DNA from: CAG-303 sp034172985
GTDB taxonomy: Bacteria > Bacillota > Clostridia > Lachnospirales > Lachnospiraceae
Direction: 5' to 3'
Assembly: GCA_034172985.1 (NCBI GenBank)
Contig: JAXFDY010000199.1
Location: 1-64,000, forward strand
DNA: 64,000 nucleotides
Each line of letters begins with the position of its first letter. The first letter of the stretch is position 1. The notes beneath the pieces were generated by a model that saw nothing but the letters and a program-made list of their open reading frames with translations, did no database searches and was not told the DNA's origin. Shown here piece by piece: positions 49,970-58,527 of the stretch. The position numbers and the translations under genes were made by a program.

Positions 49970-52594
49970 TCATACTCTTTCTGTTACTATTTTTCCCAAT
50001 TGAATAATAATGGTAGGAATCAAAGCAAGTACTGCAATGATACCAAAACTTTTCGCTGACAGTTCGGCTACATCAAATAGACCGTGAAGAAATGGTACAC
50101 ATAACACCAGTGCAAGAAGACATACGCCGCACAAAAATGCATATACACTGTATTTGTTGGAACGGATACCGATCTTTACAACAGACAGTTTGCTACGGCA
50201 GTTAAATCCGTGAAATAATCTTGCAAGAGTCAGTGTTGCAAAAGCCATGGTAGAGGCAAGTGCAGGGCTGGAATCAAGTCCGGTATAATAGGCTGTCATT
50301 ACGGCAATGGCAATCAATAATCCCTGTGAAAATACCCGTTTAAGAAAACTATGGTTTAAAATTCCTTCAGAAGGATCCCGGGGCTTCTCACTTAGCAGAG
50401 AAGAATCTGCCGGTTCCATTCCAATGGCAATCGCCGGAAGCGAATCTGTGAGAAGATTAATGAACAGAAGATGTACTGTGGAAAACGGAACAGGCAGCCC
50501 CAACAAAGAGGTAAATACAACACATAAAATGGCTGCCATGTTTCCTGATAGTAAAAAAAGTATTGCATTTTTTATATTTCTGTATACATTTCGTCCATTT
50601 AGTACAGCTTTTATAATTGTTGCAAAATTATCATCTGATAAAATCATTGCAGAAGCATCTTTTGCAACCTCGGTCCCGGTGATTCCCATAGCTACACCAA
50701 TATCTGCTTTCTTTAACGCCGGTGCATCGTTAACTCCATCACCGGTCATAGATACGATTTTGCCCTTTCTTTGCCAGGATTCTACAATTCTTATTTTGTT
50801 TTCCGGAGAAACACGGGCATATACAGAAATATGCTCTATCTTTTCATCCAGTTCTTCTTCTGTCATTCTATCTAATTCTGCACCGGTGACTGCCATATCT
50901 CCATCCATAAAAATACCGATTTCTTTAGCGATAGCAGTAGCAGTGATTTTGTGGTCACCAGTTATCATAACAGTACGTATGCCGGCAAGCTTTGCCTCCT
51001 TTACAGCTTCTGTAGCTTCAGGTCTTGGCGGATCCACCATGGATACTAATCCAAGAAAAATAAAATCTTTTTCTTCATCAAGGCAAAGGGGTACATCATC
51101 TTCTTTATATGCAAACGCAAGAACGCGAAGACCATTTTGAGAAAATTTCTTGTTAACATTTTGAATTTTTTCGCGTTCGTCCTCTGTCATAGGAACAATC
51201 CGGTCGCCATAGCGGATACTGACACATCGATCCAAAAGAACATCTACAGCTCCTTTTGTCAGAATAGTCGGTGTATCATGCAAACGGTATTTTGTACTCA
51301 TAAGCTTTCTGTCAGAGTCAAATGGAAGTTCCTCAAGACGCCGGAGTGCCTGTCGGATATAATCTTCATGCATACCTGTATTTTCGATTAGTTTATTTGC
51401 AGATACATCAATTTTGCGAAACATTTCCAATAATGCATATTCTGTCGGATCTCCAATTCCTTTTCCGTTTACAATGCTGGAATCATTTGATAACACTGCA
51501 TCGTAAAGCAAATATCTGTGAAGCTGATTAGAAAGACTGAGTTCAGAAGGTTCCAGAATAGCTCCGTCTGTATAAATCTGCTGCACAGTCATTTTGTTCT
51601 GGGTAAGAGTTCCTGTTTTATCAGAACAAATTACAGATACACAGCCAAGGCTTTCCACAGCCTTCAATTCTTTTATAATAGCATTTTCTTTCGCCATTTT
51701 CTGTGTACCCATGGCCTGAACAATTGTTACAATTGAACTGAGAGCTTCCGGAATGGCAGCTACTGCCAGAGCAACGGCAAACATCAGAGAATCCAGAAGC
51801 TCCATGTTCCTGTAAATACACAAAAGAAAAACAAAAGCAGAAATAATCATAATCAAAATTGCCAGTTTTTCACTGAATTTGTCAAGGCTAATCTGCAGAG
51901 GAGTTTTTCTCTCTTTTACATCATTCATCAAACCGGCAATTTTGCCAATCTCTGTATTCATACCGGTTGCAGTAACTACAATCTCTGCACGTCCATAAGT
52001 GACAAGACTACCAGAATATACCATGTTTGTACGGTCTGCCAGCGGAACATCTCCAGCAAGAACGATATCTGTTTTTTCAATATCAGTGGATTCTCCTGTA
52101 AGAGAGCTTTCATTGACTTTTAAGGAATAATTATGCAGAATACGCCCATCTGCAACAATCAGATCACCAGCTTCTAACAGGACAATATCCCCCGGAACAA
52201 TATCTTTTGAATAAATTTCCTGCTTTTTTCCATCACGAATTACTTTCGCACAGGGAGAAGAAAGCTGTTTTAAACTATCCAGAGATTTTTGGGCTTTTAC
52301 ATGCTGGACAGTACCAAGAATCGCATTCATTACTAAAACAAGTAAAATAACAATCGTGCTTTCAAGGTTGTCGGAAAACATAGATATGATTGCGGCAACA
52401 ATCAGTATCATTACCAGCAAATCCCGAAACTGGCTCATAAACACAGCCAAAATACTCTTCTTTTTACTTTCTGCAAGAAGATTTTCACCGGCTTGCTTTC
52501 TTATTTCTTCGGCCTGTGTACTGCTCAATCCCTTTTCTGAAATGTGGAATTCTTCTTTTAATTCCTGAAGTGTCTTATTCCAATAACCATCCAT
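49970..52594 (-). CDS. P-type cation ATPase (Ca2+/Mn2+ type, PMCA/SERCA-like)
   Basis: The 874-residue pump has an N-terminal actuator-like segment, LTGES (about 165-169), a membrane segment with IPEALSS (about 281-287, the ion-binding PExL turn), the phosphorylation motif DKTGT with D325, TGDH, and GDGVNDAPALKKADIGVAMG, plus a C-terminal membrane bundle. Type II ATPases of this form export Ca2+ or Mn2+. An upstream probable manganese riboswitch points to Mn2+ or both. AAGGAGG precedes the start on the minus strand. Confidence 0.94.
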   Translation of the reverse strand: MDGYWNKTLQELKEEFHISEKGLSSTQAEEIRKQAGENLLAESKKKSILAVFMSQFRDLLVMILIVAAIISMFSDNLESTIVILLVLVMNAILGTVQHVKAQKSLDSLKQLSSPCAKVIRDGKKQEIYSKDIVPGDIVLLEAGDLIVADGRILHNYSLKVNESSLTGESTDIEKTDIVLAGDVPLADRTNMVYSGSLVTYGRAEIVVTATGMNTEIGKIAGLMNDVKERKTPLQISLDKFSEKLAILIMIISAFVFLLCIYRNMELLDSLMFAVALAVAAIPEALSSIVTIVQAMGTQKMAKENAIIKELKAVESLGCVSVICSDKTGTLTQNKMTVQQIYTDGAILEPSELSLSNQLHRYLLYDAVLSNDSSIVNGKGIGDPTEYALLEMFRKIDVSANKLIENTGMHEDYIRQALRRLEELPFDSDRKLMSTKYRLHDTPTILTKGAVDVLLDRCVSIRYGDRIVPMTEDEREKIQNVNKKFSQNGLRVLAFAYKEDDVPLCLDEEKDFIFLGLVSMVDPPRPEATEAVKEAKLAGIRTVMITGDHKITATAIAKEIGIFMDGDMAVTGAELDRMTEEELDEKIEHISVYARVSPENKIRIVESWQRKGKIVSMTGDGVNDAPALKKADIGVAMGITGTEVAKDASAMILSDDNFATIIKAVLNGRNVYRNIKNAILFLLSGNMAAILCVVFTSLLGLPVPFSTVHLLFINLLTDSLPAIAIGMEPADSSLLSEKPRDPSEGILNHSFLKRVFSQGLLIAIAVMTAYYTGLDSSPALASTMAFATLTLARLFHGFNCRSKLSVVKIGIRSNKYSVYAFLCGVCLLALVLCVPFLHGLFDVAELSAKSFGIIAVLALIPTIIIQLGKIVTERV

Positions 52595-52636
52595 ATATAG
52601 AACCTCCTTGAAAATATAGTATTCTATTTGTACGAC

Positions 52637-52682
52637 AAAAAACGAGACATTTATCGCACAAAAAGTACGATAAAAGTCTCGT
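52637..52682 (-). terminator. Riboswitch expression-platform terminator
   Basis: On the minus strand ACGAGACTTTTATCG pairs with CGATAAATGTCTCGT (one mismatch), followed by a T-run (52637-52642). It lies between the aptamer and the ATPase start and would stop transcription when the aptamer does not bind metal. Confidence 0.87.
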
Positions 52683-52683
52683 T

Positions 52684-52768
52684 CCTGTCTCAGTGTACCA
52701 TCCGGTTATAGAATAACGTGATGACGAAAAGTACAACATTCCTAGAATGCGAACTACTCCCTAATATC
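52684..52768 (-). promoter_or_regulatory. Probable yybP-ykoY manganese riboswitch aptamer
   Basis: Read on the minus strand, the leader has a GGGAGTAG start, a hairpin (CATTC-TAG-GAATG), then CGTCATCACG, a second hairpin (GTTAT-TCT-ATAAC), and GGATGGTACACTGAGAC. These match conserved blocks I know from the yybP-ykoY class, including the GTCATCACG and GAGAC elements. The class senses Mn2+ and often sits before metal-exporting ATPases, as here. The basal P1 helix looks weak by eye, which lowers confidence. Confidence 0.72.
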
Positions 52769-52776
52769 TGACTCGG

Positions 52777-52805
52777 ATTTTAACATGCTCAAAGAAGGAA
52801 GTCAA
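52777..52805 (-). promoter_or_regulatory. Promoter of the riboswitch-ATPase operon
   Basis: On the minus strand: TTGACT (52800-52805), 17-base spacer, TAAAAT (52777-52782). Transcription would start near 52770, right before the aptamer. Confidence 0.87.
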
Positions 52806-52848
52806 TCATTTCTTTTTTACAATTTTTTTAACCTGATCTTTACTCCTA

Positions 52849-52877
52849 TTGCAAATTGTAAAAATTTGGTATATAAT
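52849..52877 (+). promoter_or_regulatory. Promoter of the second chemoreceptor
   Basis: TTGCAA (52849-52854), 17-base spacer, TATAAT (52872-52877). It diverges from the riboswitch promoter, about 45 bases apart. Bases 52595-52908, the only gap here above 300, are accounted for by the leader, its promoter and this promoter. Confidence 0.82.
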
Positions 52878-52908
52878 AGATTCGTAAAACGATCGGAGGT
52901 AATTTAAT

Positions 52909-54645
52909 ATGAAGTTAATTAGTAATGTAAGCATCAGAACAAAGGTTTTAAGCCTGATCGGTATTCTTGCAGTAGTAGTTGTACTATCCTGCGTGACGAA
53001 TCTTAGCAGTATGAATTCGATTATGGATGCCAGCAAAGAAATTTCAGGAACTTATGCCACCAGTATCTCTCAGCTCGGGGATATTGCCTCAAATGTAGAA
53101 TCAATGCAGAGAGTTCTTTTTGCCTATTTTCTTGCAGAAAATGATAATGCAAGAAAAAGTTTATCTGATGAATATACGTTCTTATCAAATGATATTGAGA
53201 CGTTATGCGGAAATTACGAGAAAAATCTAAGCAGAAAAGAAGATAAAGAGGCTTATAATACTTTCCTGCAGGCTTACAATGACTATAAAAATTATTTTAA
53301 TATGGCACTCCAATATAGTGCTAACAACGGAACAGATCAGGCCATTGCGCTTGCAAACAATACATTGACCCAGAAGGGAAATCAGATTACTTCTTGTATG
53401 ACAGACATGATTTCTCTGAACAGAACAGAGATGGAAAAAGCAACCCAGGAACAGGAGAAAGTTTTCAAACAGGCATATACGGTAGGAATTATATACCTTG
53501 TTATAACTCTTGTTTTAGTGGCAGTTTCTGTTGCGGTATGTATTTTAACCATTACGAGACCTATGGGCAAAATGACTAAAAAACTTCATCTGATCATTGA
53601 TGGAATTAAAAATAATCAGGGGGATCTTACAGAGAGGGTCGATGTTCATTCAAAAGACGAGATCGGGCAGTTGGGTGATGGCATCAATGTATTTATGGAA
53701 ACCTTACAGGACATCATGAAAAGAATTACTGATCATGCCAGACATTTGGAGGAAATCGTTGGTGTTGTATCATCAAATGTATCGACTGCAAATGCAAATG
53801 CCTGCGATATTTCCTCCGTTATGGAAGAGTTATCTGCCACGATGCAAGAGGTAGCTTCAACTGTTACAAATATTGATGAAAATACAGCCGAGGTGGATCA
53901 TAATACCCAGAATCTTGCAACTGAATCTGAAAAATTACTTTCTTATGTAGAAGAAATGCAGGGACGCGCAGAAAAACTGGAAAACAAAGCTGTAGAAAAC
54001 AAACAGACTACCAGTAGTGTTATTAATGATATTATTTCAACCTTGAAAAAGGCAATTGAGGATAGTAAGAGTGTAGACCGTGTGAATGAATTGACTGATG
54101 AGATTTTGAATATTTCCAGTCAGACGAATCTTCTCGCACTGAACGCCTCAATCGAAGCTGCCAGAGCTGGTGATGCAGGAAGAGGTTTTGCCGTTGTGGC
54201 TGATGAAATTCGTCAGCTTGCTGATTCCAGCCGTGATACTGCCAATAATATCCAGAATATCAATCATATGGTTGTTGCAGCGGTAAAAGAATTAATCAGA
54301 AGCTCTGATTCTATTGTTCAATACATAAATGAAACAATTCTTCCTGATTATGATAATTTTGTTTTTTCTGGAAGACAGTATAACGAAGATGCCGTCCATG
54401 TCAACGATGTCGTAAATCAGTTTAACGATATGTCTGCAGATCTTAAAGAACTGATTAACAGTATTTCAGAATCTATCAGCGGTATTGCCACAGCTATGGA
54501 CCAGAGTGCAGAAGCTGTAAGTACAGCAGCAGCTAATACAAACGAGCTTGCAGATGATATGAATAGGGTAACAAGTGAGATGGATAGTAATAAAGAAATT
54601 GCTGATTCCTTAAAATCAGAGGCAGACAAGTTTGTAAATTTATAA
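52909..54645 (+). CDS. Methyl-accepting chemotaxis protein
   Basis: The 578-residue receptor has membrane segment 1 (about 12-32), a four-helix-bundle-type sensor (about 33-185; MQRVLFAYFLAENDNARKSL suggests a MCP four-helix sensor), membrane segment 2 (about 188-215), HAMP (GNQVDVHSKDEIGQLG-like, about 240), and a signalling domain with NISSQTNLLALNASIEAARAGDAGRGFAVVADEIRQLA. GGAGG precedes the ATG. Like the first receptor it has an unusual ILPDYDNF insert after the tip. No chemotaxis genes (cheA, cheW) are in the window. Confidence 0.94.
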   Translation: MKLISNVSIRTKVLSLIGILAVVVVLSCVTNLSSMNSIMDASKEISGTYATSISQLGDIASNVESMQRVLFAYFLAENDNARKSLSDEYTFLSNDIETLCGNYEKNLSRKEDKEAYNTFLQAYNDYKNYFNMALQYSANNGTDQAIALANNTLTQKGNQITSCMTDMISLNRTEMEKATQEQEKVFKQAYTVGIIYLVITLVLVAVSVAVCILTITRPMGKMTKKLHLIIDGIKNNQGDLTERVDVHSKDEIGQLGDGINVFMETLQDIMKRITDHARHLEEIVGVVSSNVSTANANACDISSVMEELSATMQEVASTVTNIDENTAEVDHNTQNLATESEKLLSYVEEMQGRAEKLENKAVENKQTTSSVINDIISTLKKAIEDSKSVDRVNELTDEILNISSQTNLLALNASIEAARAGDAGRGFAVVADEIRQLADSSRDTANNIQNINHMVVAAVKELIRSSDSIVQYINETILPDYDNFVFSGRQYNEDAVHVNDVVNQFNDMSADLKELINSISESISGIATAMDQSAEAVSTAAANTNELADDMNRVTSEMDSNKEIADSLKSEADKFVNL

Positions 54646-54661
54646 ATGCACGAAAAAAGAA

Positions 54662-54690
54662 TTGACAAAATAAGAGAAAACAGTTAAGAT
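54662..54690 (+). promoter_or_regulatory. Promoter of the T-box-tyrS unit
   Basis: TTGACA (54662-54667), 17-base spacer, TAAGAT (54685-54690). Transcription would begin near 54697. Confidence 0.88.
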
Positions 54691-54696
54691 ACACCA

Positions 54697-54985
54697 TAGA
54701 TAAAAAGCAATGATTGGAACCAGTACTGACAGAGGTATTCCACAGAGAGGTGCCGGATGGTGAGAGGCCCGGAAAAAACTGTCACGAATACATCCATGAG
54801 CTTCACACTGAACGTATAATAGTTTATTTAGTAGGCTGTGACGGGTGCAACCGTTATATTGCAGAAGTATTTTGTACTTCGTGAGGCAGGCTGTGTGAGC
54901 AGTTTGTGAAAAAAGGTGGTAACGCGAATAAAATCGCCCTTTTAATAAAGAATGTTCTTCTTTATTGGAAGGGCGTTCGTTTTGT
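54697..54985 (+). promoter_or_regulatory. Tyrosyl T-box leader
   Basis: The T-box sequence AGGTGGTAACGCG is at 54914-54926. It is followed by an 18-bp terminator stem (54935-54952 with 54958-54975) and a T-rich tail. In stem I, GACAG (54728-54732) pairs with CTGTC (54779-54783), flanked by an AGTA-type loop-E element and then GAA-TAC-A. The specifier codon TAC (54789-54791) is tyrosine, which agrees with the downstream tyrS. Uncharged tRNA-Tyr would stabilise the antiterminator. This leader accounts for the 54646-55024 gap. Confidence 0.95.
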
Positions 54986-55024
54986 TTAATATAATTAAAA
55001 AATAACAAACAGAAAGGAAATGAA

Positions 55025-56251
55025 ATGAATATTTACGAAGAATTAGTGGCAAGAGGATTGATTGCCCAGGTTACAAACGAAGAGGAAATCCGGGAGATGG
55101 TAAATAACGGAAAAGCAGTGTTCTATATCGGATTTGATCCTACGGCAGACAGCTTACATGTAGGACACTTCATGGCTCTTTGTCTGATGAAACGATTGCA
55201 GATGGTCGGAAATAAACCTATCGCATTAATCGGTGGCGGTACAGCTATGATTGGAGACCCATCTGGAAGAAGTGATATGAGGCAGATGATGACACAGGAA
55301 ACGATTCAGCACAATGTTGACTGTTTCAAAAAGCAGATGAGCAAATTCATCGATTTTTCAGATGGAAAAGCATTACTTGTAAATAATGCTGATTGGTTAA
55401 TGGATTTAAACTATGTAGAAGTATTAAGAGATATCGGACCTCATTTCTCTGTAAACCGAATGCTGACAGCAGAATGTTATAAACAGAGAATGGAAAAAGG
55501 TCTGAGTTTTCTTGAGTTCAATTATATGATTATGCAGAGCTATGATTTCTATCAGTTATTCCAAAAATATGGCTGTAACATGCAATTTGGCGGTGATGAC
55601 CAGTGGAGCAATATGCTTGGCGGTACAGAACTGATCCGAAGAAAATTGGGTAAAGATGCCCATGCCATGACGATTACACTTCTTTTAAATTCAGAAGGTA
55701 AGAAGATGGGAAAGACCCAGTCTGGTGCAGTATGGCTGGATCCTGAAAAAACTTCTCCATATGATTTTTATCAATATTGGAGAAATGTAGCAGATGCTGA
55801 TGTACTAAAATGTATTCGTATGCTTACGTTCCTTCCTTTAGAACAGGTGGATGAGATGGATCATTGGGAAGGCAGTGAATTGAACAAAGCAAAAGAAATT
55901 CTTGCTTTTGAATTAACTAAACTTGTTCATGGGGAAGAAGAGGCAAAGAAAGCAGAAGAAGCTTCAAAAGCATTATTCGCAGGTGGTTCAAATGATGAGA
56001 ATATGCCAAAAGCGGTGCTTTCTGCTGCAGATCTTTCTGAAAATGGTGATATCGATATTATTTCTGCACTGGTTGCTTCCGGAATGGTTAATTCACGTTC
56101 AGAGGGAAGAAGAGCAGTAGAACAGGGTGGTGTCACTGCAAACGGAGAGAAAATAACAGACATTAAATTCACTTTGGCTGCAGAGGAATTAAAAACTGGA
56201 GTTATTTTGAAAAAAGGAAAGAAAACCTTTAAAAAAGTAGTTGCAGAATAA
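55025..56251 (+). CDS. tyrS: Tyrosyl-tRNA synthetase
   Basis: The 408-residue class I synthetase charges tRNA-Tyr. It has the HIGH motif as HVGH (45-48), the tyrosine-binding GGDDQWSNM (189-197 region), the KMSKS motif as KMGKT (227-231), and a C-terminal S4-like RNA-binding domain with a VNSRSEGRRAVEQGGVTANG segment. AAAGGAA precedes the ATG. Expression is under T-box control. Length and domains are normal. Confidence 0.98.
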   Translation: MNIYEELVARGLIAQVTNEEEIREMVNNGKAVFYIGFDPTADSLHVGHFMALCLMKRLQMVGNKPIALIGGGTAMIGDPSGRSDMRQMMTQETIQHNVDCFKKQMSKFIDFSDGKALLVNNADWLMDLNYVEVLRDIGPHFSVNRMLTAECYKQRMEKGLSFLEFNYMIMQSYDFYQLFQKYGCNMQFGGDDQWSNMLGGTELIRRKLGKDAHAMTITLLLNSEGKKMGKTQSGAVWLDPEKTSPYDFYQYWRNVADADVLKCIRMLTFLPLEQVDEMDHWEGSELNKAKEILAFELTKLVHGEEEAKKAEEASKALFAGGSNDENMPKAVLSAADLSENGDIDIISALVASGMVNSRSEGRRAVEQGGVTANGEKITDIKFTLAAEELKTGVILKKGKKTFKKVVAE

Positions 56252-56272
56252 TCAGAAAGGCATTACAAAAAA

Positions 56273-56908
56273 ATGAATAATAATGGATTTAAAGAAACGG
56301 ACAATTTTGCTGATGTGGAAAAGGCATTAAAGGAAATGAGAAAATCCTGGGCAGATATCTGTGATGCGTTTGGTGTTGACCCGGAAATACCACTTCAGCC
56401 TGAAGTCCTTAGAAACAATATCAGAGCAACGCTGATTGATTTAAATGAGCTGGAAAACATGGATTATGTCAAGAAGAGTGGGAAGCCTTTGGAAAAGCTT
56501 CATGAAACATATTTAAAGTGTCTGATACAGTCTGTGCTAATTCATGTAGAAACAGATGACAGCCAGGTTTGGAAAGAAGAAGTTCAACGATATGTGAGAA
56601 GCGTTATAACAGAAGATTTAATTGATGATATTGATATTCAGGTTTCTTCTGAGCAGCTTTTAACCGATATTCAAAGAGTATTCAGCATATCCAATCAGTT
56701 GAATATTATCAGAGGTATGGAAAGCGGAAATGTATCACCGGAAATGTTTATGAGTCTGGAAGATAATTTTATTTATCTCAATATCGGAATTGTACAGACA
56801 TGTAATGGAAATGCAGTCATTATGGGAAAAGTGGTTAGCTTCATTAAGGCGTTAATCAAAATCAACGACAACATTTTGAAATCGATATCACAAATGCTAT
56901 CACGCTAA
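56273..56908 (+). CDS. Unknown acidic helical protein
   Basis: The 211-residue protein has no known motif. It is acidic, mainly alpha-helical, without signal peptide or membrane segment (KALKEMRKSWADICDAFGVD at the start). It follows tyrS by 21 bases without terminator and ends at a strong hairpin, so it may be co-transcribed with tyrS and be under the T-box. Codon use matches neighbours. No function proposed. Confidence 0.82.
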   Translation: MNNNGFKETDNFADVEKALKEMRKSWADICDAFGVDPEIPLQPEVLRNNIRATLIDLNELENMDYVKKSGKPLEKLHETYLKCLIQSVLIHVETDDSQVWKEEVQRYVRSVITEDLIDDIDIQVSSEQLLTDIQRVFSISNQLNIIRGMESGNVSPEMFMSLEDNFIYLNIGIVQTCNGNAVIMGKVVSFIKALIKINDNILKSISQMLSR

Positions 56909-56915
56909 AAAAATG

Positions 56916-56956
56916 AAAGTACCTATGTATCGCGTAAGCTGATACATAGGTACTTT
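56916..56956. terminator. Bidirectional terminator
   Basis: AAAGTACCTATGTATC (56916-56931) pairs perfectly with its complement at 56941-56956 around a 9-base loop. On the plus strand it ends with TTTA; on the minus strand it is followed by a long T-run (from the A-run at 56907-56913). It ends the unknown gene and the convergent spore-protein gene. Confidence 0.9.
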
Positions 56957-56978
56957 ATTCATTCTCTTAGCTTTTTAG

Positions 56979-57182
56979 CTATTTACCAGCCATCTGTCTT
57001 TCCTGGGCTTCGATCATTTTCTTGACCATATAGCCACCGACACTACCATTCTGTGCAGATGTTAAGTTTCCGTTATAACCATCAGTTAAAGGAACACCGA
57101 TTTCGTTAGCAACTTCCATCTTAAATCTGTTCATAGCACTCTTTGCTTCTGGAACATTTGTCTTGTTTGATGAATTTGACAT
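56979..57182 (-). CDS. Alpha/beta-type small acid-soluble spore protein
   Basis: The 67-residue protein has the SASP marks: FKMEVANEIGVPL in the middle (with the germination protease recognition region) and AQNGSVGGYMVKKMIEAQERQM near the end. Such proteins coat and protect spore DNA. The ATG at 57182 follows GGGGGA on the minus strand; a longer in-frame start at 57212 lies upstream of that site. A sigma-G-like promoter lies 50-80 bases upstream. This supports spore formation. Confidence 0.94.
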   Translation of the reverse strand: MSNSSNKTNVPEAKSAMNRFKMEVANEIGVPLTDGYNGNLTSAQNGSVGGYMVKKMIEAQERQMAGK

Positions 57183-57230
57183 TTTAAAATCCCCCTTATT
57201 TGTTTTGAACACTTTGTTGTGTTACACTAC

Positions 57231-57259
57231 TATTATGTATCGAAGATTTTAAAATACAC
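57231..57259 (-). promoter_or_regulatory. Sigma-G-like promoter of the spore protein gene
   Basis: On the minus strand: GTGTA (57255-57259), 17-base spacer, CATAATA (57231-57237). This fits the forespore consensus (GNATR, 17-18 bases, CATNNTA) with one mismatch in the -35. Confidence 0.72.
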
Positions 57260-57268
57260 TGGTAATAT

Positions 57269-58369
57269 TTACTTTTTCTTTTCTATCATGTTCAGTATAT
57301 GTAAAACATATCTTTTTATGTTTTCTTCGCTTGAAAAAAATTTTTCATCTGCTTCAAAATACATGATTTTGTCCGAATATTCTTTTTTAAAATAAGGACA
57401 TATGACATCTGCATACTCAGGAAGAAACATACCGGTTTTTCTGCTATAGCAGTTTGCGGCTTTAGCCTGGGTCCGAAAATCTTTATCTACATAGAATGCC
57501 ACACTTTTATGAATCGCCATATCTTCTTCCGGAAGATAATAGTAATTTTTATAATCCGGATAAAAGAATTTCAGTTCTCCGGTATAAATTGTAATTTTAA
57601 ATTTACAGATTGTCTGTTCCATCATAAAGAAAAAGGAATCAAAATTACCTGATATTTTTTGCGGAACAGGGGTTTCCAGATGCAAAGTGATTAAGAGTTC
57701 TTTTTTTTTCTGTCCAAGATAATTCTGATAGGAATTGATTTTATAAGAATCAAACGAAAAAGCACCCTGTAAAATATCTGCATAAGACCGAAGTGAAAGA
57801 AGCTGTACCATTCCGCAGATATCTTCCAGATTATGCAAAAGAAGAAGCTGTTCTTTCTCCTCATTTTTCTCTTTCAGATAATCATAATAAATATTAATCA
57901 GCTCGCCTCCGGAATATTGGTCTTCTCTGTGTATACCAAGAAATTTTTCTATAGTTTTCTGTTTTAGATTTTCCTGCTTTATAAAATTTTTTAATGAAGC
58001 TGATTCTTTATATAAATCATGATTTGCCTGATGATCAAAATTATAGGGCAATCCATACAAAGCACATTTTGCCATAATAAAAGGGATATCAAATCCAATT
58101 CCGTTAAAATGAATGACATTTTTAAAATTTTTTATAGTTTCAAAAAACTGGTGCAAAATTGCCTGTTCATCACTATCATCATTCAAAAACTGCTGACATT
58201 CAAAAACTCCGTCATGTTCCGTCGGATAGACTATTCCGATTAAGTATAGCTGTGACTTTTTTGCTGTAAAGCCAGTTGTTTCAATATCAAAAAAAACACT
58301 TTTCTCAGGGAGATATTTCAAATATTGCTCATTCAAGGATATAGGAACTCTTTTTATGATTTTTTTCAT
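57269..58369 (-). CDS. YprB-type RNase H-like exonuclease
   Basis: The 366-residue protein has a DEDD-type 3'-5' exonuclease core: FFDIETTGFTAKK (first D and E), HFNGIGFDIPFIM (second D), and HNLEDICGMVQLL (last D), with a long linker of coiled charge before it. The second half after residue 200 has no recognised motif. It resembles Bacillus YprB. The ATG at 58369 is preceded by AGAGG. It faces the rnf operon divergently. Confidence 0.88.
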   Translation of the reverse strand: MKKIIKRVPISLNEQYLKYLPEKSVFFDIETTGFTAKKSQLYLIGIVYPTEHDGVFECQQFLNDDSDEQAILHQFFETIKNFKNVIHFNGIGFDIPFIMAKCALYGLPYNFDHQANHDLYKESASLKNFIKQENLKQKTIEKFLGIHREDQYSGGELINIYYDYLKEKNEEKEQLLLLHNLEDICGMVQLLSLRSYADILQGAFSFDSYKINSYQNYLGQKKKELLITLHLETPVPQKISGNFDSFFFMMEQTICKFKITIYTGELKFFYPDYKNYYYLPEEDMAIHKSVAFYVDKDFRTQAKAANCYSRKTGMFLPEYADVICPYFKKEYSDKIMYFEADEKFFSSEENIKRYVLHILNMIEKKK

Positions 58370-58461
58370 TTCAATACCTCTTTATTCTAAATATATCTAA
58401 TCGGAAATATACCATGAAAACAGAAAAAAGTATAGAATAAATTAAAAAATAAAAATTTTTA

Positions 58462-58490
58462 TTGTGAAAAATGACGAAATGTATTATTAT
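58462..58490 (+). promoter_or_regulatory. Promoter of the rnf operon
   Basis: TTGTGA (58462-58467), 17-base spacer, TATTAT (58485-58490). An in-frame ATG at 58471 falls inside this promoter, supporting the rnfC start at 58528. Confidence 0.7.
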
Positions 58491-58527
58491 TAATTTATGT
58501 ACTGTTTCAGAGAAAAGGAGGAAAAAA

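Noticed and set aside
50307..51140. 277-residue open frame antisense to the P-type ATPase
   Set aside because: It lies entirely opposite an ATPase with all catalytic motifs, has no recognised motif and no good ribosome site, and is explained as a codon-bias shadow.
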